NCBI GenBank assembly: GCA_017537045.1
Contig: JAFYLN010000151.1
Span: 1 to 22,419 of the forward strand
Direction: 5' to 3'
Source of the DNA: Oscillospiraceae bacterium
GTDB taxonomy: Bacteria > Bacillota_A > Clostridia > Oscillospirales > Oscillospiraceae
Length of the DNA: 22,419 nucleotides
Part shown: in pieces, positions 16,577 through 22,419 of the stretch
How the letters are laid out: each line of letters begins with the position of its first letter
Numbering within the stretch: position 1 is the stretch's first letter
Program-made: the position numbers and the translations under genes
Notes under the pieces: model-generated
What the model saw: the letters and a program-made list of their open reading frames with translations, nothing else
The model's database searches: none
What the model was told of the DNA's origin: nothing

Positions 16577-17686
16577 TTACGAATCCAAGGGCAGAAGTTT
16601 GGATGCTGCCTGTAAAAGTGCCTGTGTTTGCGACAAAGACGCATCATGGCCGAAGCTGACACGCACCGTTCCCGATCCGGTCGTACCGGCACTTTCATGG
16701 GCAAGGGGTGCACAGTGCAGCCCTGCGCGCACCGCGATTCCCTGCCGCGCCAAGATCTGCGCCGCAGTCTCGCAATCGCATCCCGGTACAAAAGAAACCG
16801 TGCCCGCCTGATGGTTTCCGCTGAATACTTTTATTCCCAGCCTTTTCAGCCCGGCGGCCGTCCTTTTCGCCTCCGCCTGTTCCCGTTTCAGGATCTTTCC
16901 GATCCCCGTCTGCTTCAGATAGCGCAGTCCTGCGCCCAGCCCCGCAACGCCAGGAACATTCAGCGTACCTGCCTCCACCCTGTCCGGCGTATCATCGGGC
17001 ATATCCTGCCGCAGGGACTCACTGCCCGTTCCGCCGTAAAGCAGCGGCTGCGGGGTCTTTCCGCACAGCAGAAGTCCCGTTCCCTGCGGTCCTAAAAGTC
17101 CCTTATGCCCGGGCATGGCAATAAAATCCGCACCGAGCTCCCGCAGCGATACTGGCAGGCTTCCCGCTGACTGAGCCGCATCGATCACAAAGGGAATGCC
17201 CTGCTCCCTGCACATGGCCGCCATTTGCTCTACCGGCAGGATATAGCCGAATACATTGGAAACGTGGGTAAACACTGCTGCATCTACACCCTGATGCAAT
17301 GTCCGGTAAAATTCCTCCAGTGTATCATTCCAGTCAAACAGCTTCCGCCCCGCCACATGGATCTTCGCGCCCAGCGCATGGAGTGGACGGGTCACCGCAT
17401 TGTGTTCAAAACCCGAAACGGCTACGTGGCTTCCTGGCTTGGCAACAGTATTGATGGCAATGTTCAATCCGTGGGTGCAATTGGATGTGAAAACCACACG
17501 GTCTGGATCACATCCGAATAATTCTCCTGCCAGTTCCCGGCAATGGTAAACGGTATTCGCTGCTGCCATGGCAGCACCGTAGCCACCGCGCCCCGGATTG
17601 GCGCATTGCTCCATGGCAGTCAGAACCGCCCGCCGCACTGCGGCGGGCTTGTGAAAAGATGTGGCACCATTGTCAAGATAGATCAA
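16577..17686 (-). CDS. Cysteine desulfurase-like class V aminotransferase (EF2568/TIGR01977 type)
   Basis: This PLP enzyme of the NifS/Csd group probably releases sulfur or selenium from cysteine or selenocysteine. The 369-aa protein begins IYLDNGATSFHKP. It has EHNA (94-97, H95), VIDAAQSAG (167-175), the PLP lysine K195 in MPGHKG, and a mobile Cys (C325) in RAGLHCAPLAHE. The start is TTG at 17686 with AGGAGG 7 nt upstream, overlapping the DUF3343 stop as TTGA. EF2568-type enzymes are known to occur with DUF3343, SelD and YqeB/YqeC in selenium-dependent molybdenum hydroxylase loci; only DUF3343 is seen here. Substrate preference cannot be read from the sequence. Confidence 0.88.
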   Translation of the reverse strand: MIYLDNGATSFHKPAAVRRAVLTAMEQCANPGRGGYGAAMAAANTVYHCRELAGELFGCDPDRVVFTSNCTHGLNIAINTVAKPGSHVAVSGFEHNAVTRPLHALGAKIHVAGRKLFDWNDTLEEFYRTLHQGVDAAVFTHVSNVFGYILPVEQMAAMCREQGIPFVIDAAQSAGSLPVSLRELGADFIAMPGHKGLLGPQGTGLLLCGKTPQPLLYGGTGSESLRQDMPDDTPDRVEAGTLNVPGVAGLGAGLRYLKQTGIGKILKREQAEAKRTAAGLKRLGIKVFSGNHQAGTVSFVPGCDCETAAQILARQGIAVRAGLHCAPLAHESAGTTGSGTVRVSFGHDASLSQTQALLQAASKLLPLDS

Positions 17687-17937
17687 AGATGCACCTCCTC
17701 TATATCCCCATCCCTTCCCTGCACATAGACACGGCGAAACGGCACCTGACCGGCACGGAGCAACCGAACGGCCGGCATAACATCATCTGTACGCAGGCGC
17801 AGGCAATAACCGCAGCCCTGCTCCTCCATCCACCGCGGAGTCCGCTGCAAGCTGCAGGAAATGCCGCCCTTTCTGAGCACACTTTCCGCCCGCTGGCCAA
17901 AGGTCACTGATCGGACGGTAATAAAATATACACGCAT
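17683..17937 (-). CDS. DUF3343 small protein (putative sulfur/selenium carrier)
   Basis: DUF3343 proteins are small partners often encoded next to cysteine desulfurases or selenium genes, and a carrier role has been proposed but not shown. The 84-aa product has the pattern QGCGYCLRL (C42, C45) and ends with a short charged tail. I chose the ATG at 17937 because AGGAGG (17946-17951) lies 8 nt upstream; the TTG two codons earlier is too close to it. It overlaps the desulfurase gene by 4 nt, so the two proteins are probably made together. I find no clear promoter in the 90 nt upstream. Confidence 0.8.
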   Translation of the reverse strand: MRVYFITVRSVTFGQRAESVLRKGGISCSLQRTPRWMEEQGCGYCLRLRTDDVMPAVRLLRAGQVPFRRVYVQGRDGDIEEVHL

Positions 17938-18003
17938 ACGCAAAACCTCCTGACCTAATCTATGCCTTTCCCGTCAAAAGGGTGCTTTTCGTCGTTTTTC
18001 CTC

Positions 18004-18034
18004 TTTATGTTTCTATTGATTTTCACACTATAAT
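18004..18034 (+). promoter_or_regulatory. Possible promoter of the kdgK pseudogene
   Basis: A perfect TATAAT at 18029-18034 lies about 28 nt before the start codon. The -35 side is weak: TTTATG at 18004-18009 has a 19-nt spacer. It is the only promoter-like sequence for the plus-strand gene. Confidence 0.45.
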
Positions 18035-18062
18035 AAAAGCATCATTATTCAGGAGGTATACT

Positions 18063-18481
18063 ATGCAGCACTATAATCCTTTGACCACCCATCTCGAAAG
18101 TAACCATAAATTCATCACCATCGGTGAGATCATGCTCCGCCTGACACCTCCTAATTATGAGAAGATCCGTATGGCCAATAACTTCGAGGCCATCTATGGT
18201 GGCAGCGAAGCCAACCTTGCCCTCTCTCTGGCAAATTTAAGCATTGATTCCACGTTTTTTCTGTGGTTCCCAATAATTCCATCGGTAAAAGCGCCATCCG
18301 TATGCTGCGCTCCAATGACGTGCACTGCACCCCTGTGATCCTCTCCACACCCGAGGAAACACCCTCCCACCGCCTGGGCACCTCTGTTATCAAGCACACC
18401 ATCCACGGCGATGCCAATATCACCGATGATGCCCGCGCTATCAAGGAAATCATGAATATGAATTTCGACATCAAGAGATAA
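18063..18481 (+). pseudogene. kdgK: Broken 2-keto-3-deoxygluconate kinase (PfkB family)
   Basis: KdgK phosphorylates 2-keto-3-deoxygluconate in pectin and uronate breakdown; an intact protein is about 340 aa. Here the ATG at 18063, with AGGAGG 6-8 nt upstream, starts a good N-terminus: FITIGEIMLRLTPP, then GGSEANLALSLANL (sugar-binding and dimer region). Near a run of six T at about 18254-18259 the frame shifts; the protein continues in another frame as SVVPNNSIGKSAIRMLRSN to SHRLG. Then a KHTIHGDANIT...DIKR stretch, normally at the far C-terminus, follows at once. So about 200 central and C-terminal residues, including the catalytic Asp region, are missing. It cannot be an active kinase. Confidence 0.87.
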
Positions 18482-18498
18482 CTTCCATACATAGCAGC

Positions 18499-18532
18499 AG
18501 GGACGTACCGAACGGCACGTCCCTGTTTGTTA
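18499..18532 (+). terminator. Intrinsic terminator after the kdgK pseudogene
   Basis: A perfect 8-bp stem, AGGGACGT (18499-18506) with ACGTCCCT (18517-18524), with a further CCG/CGG pairing inside the loop region, is followed by GTTTGTTA. It lies 17 nt after the pseudogene stop. Confidence 0.8.
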
Positions 18533-18537
18533 TATTC

Positions 18538-18714
18538 AAATTTCAGTTTATCGTTCCGTTTCGATTATGAATGTAGGGGCGGCTATTAGCCGCCCGCGCG
18601 GTAGAATCTTTCGTATTCGCATTGGATTTCGGCGAATTCGCAACATTGTACTGCCGGGCGGCGGGTCGCCGCCCCTACGTTATCTACGGCACACAGTGCG
18701 ATAAACATCAATTT
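18538..18714 (+). repeat. REP/BIME-like palindromic element, copy B
   Basis: This 177-bp copy starts AAATTTCAGTTTATCG and ends CGATAAACATCAATTT, so its ends are inverted repeats matching at 14 of 17 positions. The GTAG...CTAC core is 18573-18678. Its hairpins are GGGCGGCTA-T-TAGCCGCCC on the left and GGGCGGCG-GGT-CGCCGCCC on the right. The flanks run in the same direction as in copy A, but the central stem-loop (around CGCATTGGATTTCGGCG) runs in the opposite direction. It lies between converging genes, 9 nt after the HAD gene stop, and may end the murD operon transcript although it has no T-run. The strand given follows the loop. Confidence 0.85.
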
Positions 18715-18722
18715 ATCTTCCC

Positions 18723-19493
18723 TTAAATCAGGCCGAAATGCTTCAAGGCCTTTTCGATACCATCCTCATCGATATCGGCAGTAACATAGTCTGCCGCTGC
18801 CTTTGCTGCTTCCTCCGCATTGCCCATGGCAACACCGATCCCTGCAAAGCGAAGCATATCCAGATCGTTTTCCGCATCTCCAAAAGCAATGATCTCCTCC
18901 GGTTTGATCCCGATCATATCCAGATACCGCTTGATTCCGGCCATTTTACCACCGCCGCCCGCAATGATATCCTTACCGCCAAAATGCCAGCTGGTTAGTA
19001 CACAATCCTTTGAGATCGGTTCCACCAGATGCTCGTCCTCCGGTCTGAGGTATGCACAGATCTGATAGATATCCCCACCCCGGTAATCACTCAGAGGCAG
19101 AAGTGAAATTGCCATCCGCTTATTGACATCCAGCACATGGTCGGTGACACAGTTCAGATACATCTGATTCTGTTCTACCATCACAGCGGGATAGGTATGG
19201 TCGTTAAATTTTTCAACCAGAAACGCCTTGGCCTTTCCCTCGATCGGCACACCAAAGAGCATATTTTGCTGCTTGTCCAGAACTAACTGGCCGTTGAGCA
19301 TCACAAAGGCATCAAAAGGAATATCTGCTACGGGAAGCTTCGACATCTGGATCATATGCCGGCCTGTGGCCACAATGCACAGAATTCCCTGCGCCTGCAA
19401 TTTCGCAATGGCCGCTTTTGCGCTTTCGCAGACCTTTCTGGTTTTGTAAGACAGCAGGGTGCCATCTACATCAAAAAACGCAGCCTTGATCAT
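18723..19493 (-). CDS. Cof-type HAD-superfamily phosphatase
   Basis: This is a haloacid dehalogenase-type hydrolase of the Cof subfamily, usually a sugar-phosphate or nucleotide phosphatase; the substrate is unknown. The 256-aa protein has motif I DVDGTLL (8-14, nucleophile D8, D10), motif II around VATGR (41-45), a large alpha/beta cap, K183 in GGKMAGI, and motif IV GDAENDLDML (205-214). I chose the ATG at 19493 because GGAGG lies 7 nt upstream; a longer frame overlaps ispF. It is the last gene of the murD-ispD-ispF unit, 2 nt after ispF, with no known role in that pathway. Confidence 0.92.
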   Translation of the reverse strand: MIKAAFFDVDGTLLSYKTRKVCESAKAAIAKLQAQGILCIVATGRHMIQMSKLPVADIPFDAFVMLNGQLVLDKQQNMLFGVPIEGKAKAFLVEKFNDHTYPAVMVEQNQMYLNCVTDHVLDVNKRMAISLLPLSDYRGGDIYQICAYLRPEDEHLVEPISKDCVLTSWHFGGKDIIAGGGGKMAGIKRYLDMIGIKPEEIIAFGDAENDLDMLRFAGIGVAMGNAEEAAKAAADYVTADIDEDGIEKALKHFGLI

Positions 19494-19495
19494 GA

Positions 19496-19966
19496 TTACT
19501 CCTCCAGCAGGCACACTGCATGGCAGGCCATGCCCAGTTCTTCACCGGTAAAGCCCAGTTTTTCCTCCGTTGTCGCTTTCACATTGACGCGGCTTGCCTC
19601 CACACCGACTGCGCCGGCAATGTTGTGCTCCATCTGCTCGATATAGGGACGCAGCTTCGGACGCTGGGCAATCATGGTCACATCAATATTGCTGACGCGA
19701 TAGCCTGCTTCCTTTACCCGCTGCGCCACAATTTCCAGCAGCTTCAAGGAATCTGCGCCCTTATACTGCGGGTCTGTGTCAGGAAAATGCTTGCCAATGT
19801 CGCCTAAGCCCGCTGCGCCCAGCAGGGCATCGGACACCGCGTGGAGCAGCACATCCGCATCGCTGTGTCCCAGCAGACCCAGCGTATGCTCGATCAGGAC
19901 ACCGCCTAGGATCAGATCGCGGCCTTCTACCAGTTTGTGCACATCGTATCCGTGTCCGATTCTCAT
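19496..19966 (-). CDS. ispF: 2-C-methyl-D-erythritol 2,4-cyclodiphosphate synthase
   Basis: IspF forms the cyclic diphosphate in the MEP isoprenoid pathway. The product is 156 aa, the normal length. The metal ligands D8, H10 (in HGYDVHKL) and H42 (in [12 protein letters not shown]) match the E. coli numbering. Other family signatures are [19 protein letters not shown] (56-74) and the C-terminal [12 protein letters not shown]. It overlaps ispD by 4 nt (ATGA). The pathway supplies undecaprenyl phosphate for wall synthesis, which fits the murD neighbourhood. Confidence 0.97.
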   Translation of the reverse strand: MRIGHGYDVHKLVEGRDLILGGVLIEHTLGLLGHSDADVLLHAVSDALLGAAGLGDIGKHFPDTDPQYKGADSLKLLEIVAQRVKEAGYRVSNIDVTMIAQRPKLRPYIEQMEHNIAGAVGVEASRVNVKATTEEKLGFTGEELGMACHAVCLLEE

Positions 19967-20685
19967 GTCATTTCCTCCAGCAGCAGCTTTGCAATTTTCA
20001 GATCCATGGGGGTTGTGACTTTGATGTTACGTTCATCACCCTCTACGATCTTGATCGCCATACCCAGCCGTTCCACAGCAGAGCAATCATCGGTTACGGC
20101 TGCACCGTCCTGCGCAGTCTTTTTCAGCGCGCCCCGCAGCAGGTCAAAGTCGAATACCTGCGGTGTCTGCACCGCCTGCAATGTGGCACGGTCAGGGGTT
20201 TCCTTCGCCACACCTCCGGTAACCACCTTGATGGTGTCCTTGACGGGAACCGCAGGTGCCGCAGCACCATAGGTATGGGCAGCGCGGACAGCACGGTCAA
20301 TGACCGCGTTCGTAATCAGCGGGCGGGCACCATCCTGCACCGCCACCAGCTTCACCTTGTTTGACAGGGCGTTCAAACCCATCTGCACCGATTCCTGACG
20401 GCTTGCTCCGCCACAAACCACTGCCTGCACCTTGTCAAATCCTGCGCAAAGGCGCATGATGGGCAGGATCAGATCCTCACGGGTCACCACCACGATCTCC
20501 TTGATGGCATCAGAGTTCGCGAAGGTACGCACCGTGCGCAGGATCATGGGTTCTCCATCCAGTTCTGCCATAACCTTGTCAATGCCACCCATGCGGGAGG
20601 CTGTGCCTGCCGCCACGATCACCGCGCCGCAGTATTTTAGCGGCAGCGCCTTACGCATGCCGTTTGTTACCTTGGAAATATCCAT
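19963..20685 (-). CDS. ispD: 2-C-methyl-D-erythritol 4-phosphate cytidylyltransferase
   Basis: IspD attaches CMP to methylerythritol phosphate in the MEP pathway. The 240-aa product has the nucleotide-binding start [14 protein letters not shown] (24-37), GGASRQESV (92-100) and VQDGARPLI (116-124), all diagnostic. Residues 1-18 form a short N-terminal extension before the usual start; M10 could also serve. The ATG at 20685 is 2 nt after the murD stop, with GGAGC upstream. Confidence 0.96.
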   Translation of the reverse strand: MDISKVTNGMRKALPLKYCGAVIVAAGTASRMGGIDKVMAELDGEPMILRTVRTFANSDAIKEIVVVTREDLILPIMRLCAGFDKVQAVVCGGASRQESVQMGLNALSNKVKLVAVQDGARPLITNAVIDRAVRAAHTYGAAAPAVPVKDTIKVVTGGVAKETPDRATLQAVQTPQVFDFDLLRGALKKTAQDGAAVTDDCSAVERLGMAIKIVEGDERNIKVTTPMDLKIAKLLLEEMT

Positions 20686-20687
20686 AA

Positions 20688-22043
20688 TTACAGCTCCATA
20701 ATCAGTTTCTTGAAGAAATTGCCGCGTACTGCAAAGTTTTTGAATTCATCAAAGGATGCGGATGCAGGACTCATCAGCACCACATCACCGCTTTGCGCAG
20801 CCGCCGCAGCAGCCTTGACCGCAGCTTCAAACTTCCCGCAATCTGCAATGTCCGGTCTTTCCATCCCGCAGTTTTCTACAGCAGCGCGAATCTGGGGTGC
20901 TGTTGCACCGCACAAGAACAGCTTTTTGACGTGCTTGCAGATTTCAGGGCCCAGCACATCATAGGGAATATGCTTATCATAACCGCCGGCGATCAGAATC
21001 ACCTTTTCCGGGAAGCTCTTTAGTCCTGCTATGGTACGGCTGGGGCTGGATGCAATAGAGTCGTTATAGTAGCGCACACCATCCTTGATTCGCACCAGTT
21101 CGATACGGTGCTCCACGCCGCCGAAGGTTTTGGCAACGTGCCGGATGACATCATCCTCAACAAGACCCTCTACCACCGCAATTGCAGCCATGTAATTTTC
21201 CACATTGTGCTCACCCGGAAGCAGAATATCCTGCCTATCCAGAACGGCGGTACCGTCGCGGCAGATGATGCCGTTTTCCAGACGCACCTTTACATTCTTA
21301 CCCGCCCGGGAGAAGGCACAGGTGGTGCCGGAGCCTGTCAGAGGGGCGGTGATGTCATTGTCTGCATTGACCACCAGAATGTCCCCACCCGACTGGAAGC
21401 GGTAGATATTCTTCTTGGATTCCACATATTCTTCCATATCCTTATGGATATCCAGATGGTTGGGTGCCAGATTGGTGATCACAGCCACATGGGGACTGCG
21501 GCGCATATCCATCAGTTGGAAGGAGCTGAGCTCCACAACTGCAAAATCCTCTTCCTTCATCTGCCGCACCAGTGGCAGCAGGGGCGTACCGATGTTGCCG
21601 CCCAGCCAGACAGTCTTACCTGCGGCTTTCAGCATTTCGGACACCAGTGTGGTCGTCGTCGTCTTGCCGTCAGAGCCGGTAATGGCAATTTTTGTGCAGG
21701 GGCAGACCTCAAAGAACACTTCCATTTCGGATGTAATTTCTGCGCCGCGTTCCTTCAATGCCACAATAGCAGGATTACCGGGGTGCATGCCGGGAGTGCG
21801 GAACAAAATGTCTGCCGACAGGCCATCCAGATAACCGTCACCGACACTGAGCTTGCAGCCCATGCGTTCCAGTTCCAGCACCTCTGCGTCCAACTTTTCT
21901 CTGGGGGTTTTGTCGCAGCCGGTCACATCACAGGAAAATTCCAGCAACAGGCGAACCAGCGGACGGTTACTGACACCCAGACCCAGCACAACGATCCGCT
22001 TTCCTTTCAGGGATTTAAAATAAGCTTCAAATGCAGAAATCAT
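20688..22043 (-). CDS. murD: UDP-N-acetylmuramoyl-L-alanine--D-glutamate ligase
   Basis: MurD adds D-glutamate to UDP-MurNAc-L-Ala in cytoplasmic peptidoglycan synthesis. The 451-aa protein has an N-terminal Rossmann domain with VLGLGVSNRPLV (19-30), the ATP loop GSDGKTTTT (123-131), ELSSFQL, APNHLDIH in the central domain, and the C-terminal domain with GGYDKHIPYD. The ATG at 22043 has GAGGA about 6-7 nt upstream. It stands apart from any mra/mur division cluster here and instead heads an isoprenoid-gene operon. Repeat copy C lies 24 nt upstream, inside the predicted leader. Confidence 0.97.
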   Translation of the reverse strand: MISAFEAYFKSLKGKRIVVLGLGVSNRPLVRLLLEFSCDVTGCDKTPREKLDAEVLELERMGCKLSVGDGYLDGLSADILFRTPGMHPGNPAIVALKERGAEITSEMEVFFEVCPCTKIAITGSDGKTTTTTLVSEMLKAAGKTVWLGGNIGTPLLPLVRQMKEEDFAVVELSSFQLMDMRRSPHVAVITNLAPNHLDIHKDMEEYVESKKNIYRFQSGGDILVVNADNDITAPLTGSGTTCAFSRAGKNVKVRLENGIICRDGTAVLDRQDILLPGEHNVENYMAAIAVVEGLVEDDVIRHVAKTFGGVEHRIELVRIKDGVRYYNDSIASSPSRTIAGLKSFPEKVILIAGGYDKHIPYDVLGPEICKHVKKLFLCGATAPQIRAAVENCGMERPDIADCGKFEAAVKAAAAAAQSGDVVLMSPASASFDEFKNFAVRGNFFKKLIMEL

Positions 22044-22066
22044 GATGTATTCCTCATTTCTTAGTC

Positions 22067-22244
22067 AAATTAATGTTTGTCGCACCATGTAGCGTGGACA
22101 ACGTAGGGGCGACCATTGGTCGCCCGTGCAGCAGAATGTTTCGCATTCGCATTGGTTTTCGGCGAATTCGTAACATTGTACCGCCGGGCGGCGGGTCGCC
22201 GCCCCTACGATAGAATTGATAGACAGTACGACAAACTGAAATTT
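22067..22244 (+). repeat. REP/BIME-like palindromic element, copy C
   Basis: This 178-bp copy is a complete reverse complement of copy A in both flanks and loop. The GTAG...CTAC core is 22103-22208. Its hairpins are GGGCGACCA-T-TGGTCGCCC (left) and GGGCGGCG-GGT-CGCCGCCC (right), with a central stem-loop that includes AATGTT/AACATT and ATTCGC/GCGAAT. It lies between the murD promoter and the murD start codon, so it should be transcribed as part of the murD 5' leader. The strand given follows the loop. Confidence 0.85.
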
Positions 22245-22262
22245 ACATTCCATTCTAACGAT

Positions 22263-22291
22263 AGTATACCTTGTTCCAAAAGAATTTGCAA
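22263..22291 (-). promoter_or_regulatory. Promoter of the murD-ispD-ispF operon
   Basis: The minus strand reads TTGCAA (22286-22291), a 17-nt spacer and TATACT (22263-22268). The start would be near 22256, so the murD leader is about 210 nt and contains the whole of repeat copy C. A second TTGACA-like sequence lies a little upstream but has no -10 at proper spacing. Confidence 0.7.
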
Positions 22292-22419
22292 GTGTAGGTT
22301 TGTCAATGATGTGTTACACATTCGGGAAAGAAAAAAGAACATGTTTCGGTGACTTCCAGTTGAGTGGTCTCATGGGGAAGTTGTTATATTGACGTTGTCT
22401 AACAGCCAGCTGCTTTTCG
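22292..22419. other. Non-coding right edge
   Basis: I see no gene, RNA gene or clear terminator in these 128 nt. A TTGACG at about 22391-22396 could be part of a plus-strand promoter for a gene beyond the edge, but its -10 cannot be confirmed. Confidence 0.4.

Noticed and set aside
1369..22244. The repeats as a CRISPR array
   Set aside because: Only three dispersed copies of 178 bp, with no regular spacers and no cas genes.
22065..22253. 62-codon minus-strand ORF across repeat copy C
   Set aside because: It is a by-product of the repeat and overlaps the predicted murD leader.
22331..22346. GAACATG-containing palindrome as a LexA box
   Set aside because: The spacing does not fit the GAAC-N4-GTTC consensus, and no SOS gene is adjacent.

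Overview
This window looks like chromosomal housekeeping DNA from a Gram-positive gut-type Clostridia. I infer the Oscillospiraceae/Ruminococcaceae, perhaps near Faecalibacterium, Gemmiger or Subdoligranulum. The reasons are the Firmicutes gene order yicC-remA-gmk-rpoZ-priA-def-fmt-rsmB-rlmN-prpC-prkC-rsgA, strong AGGAGG ribosome binding sites, TTG start codons and moderate GC. The genus is a guess. Almost every gene is on the minus strand.

Layout from left to right. (1) Positions 1-1225 hold the start of the S10 ribosomal protein operon: rplC (cut by the window edge), rpsJ, a leader of about 290 nt with several inverted repeats, and a near-consensus promoter. (2) Positions 1226-1605 are non-coding: AT-rich DNA, repeat copy A and the terminator of the next operon. 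(3) Positions 1606-16556 are a run of 15 co-oriented, closely packed genes that probably starts at one strong promoter upstream of cdaA. The order is cdaA, cdaR, a RseC/MucC-like gene, yicC, remA, gmk, rpoZ, priA, def, fmt, rsmB, rlmN, a PP2C phosphatase, a PASTA kinase and rsgA. It joins c-di-AMP synthesis, RNA decay, nucleotide metabolism, replication restart, N-formylmethionine metabolism, rRNA modification, Ser/Thr phosphorylation and ribosome assembly. (4) Positions 16577-17937 hold a two-gene unit, a DUF3343 protein and a cysteine-desulfurase-like enzyme, probably for selenium or sulfur handling. (5) Positions 18029-18532 hold the only plus-strand gene, a broken 2-keto-3-deoxygluconate kinase that still has a promoter, ribosome binding site and terminator. 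(6) Positions 18538-18714 are repeat copy B. (7) Positions 18723-22291 hold murD-ispD-ispF-HAD phosphatase with a near-consensus promoter. Repeat copy C lies between that promoter and murD. (8) Positions 22292-22419 show nothing I can support.

The most unusual item is a 177-178 bp intergenic repeat present three times (A, B, C). Each copy has degenerate inverted ends and a core of about 106 bp. The core is bounded by GTAG...CTAC, with a perfect hairpin just inside each end and a third stem-loop between them. This is the layout of a REP/BIME unit (two inverted REPs). The hairpin arms differ between copies yet stay perfectly self-complementary, and the centre of copy B is inverted relative to its flanks. 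I see no complete novel defence or biosynthetic system; the rest is well-known core biology.
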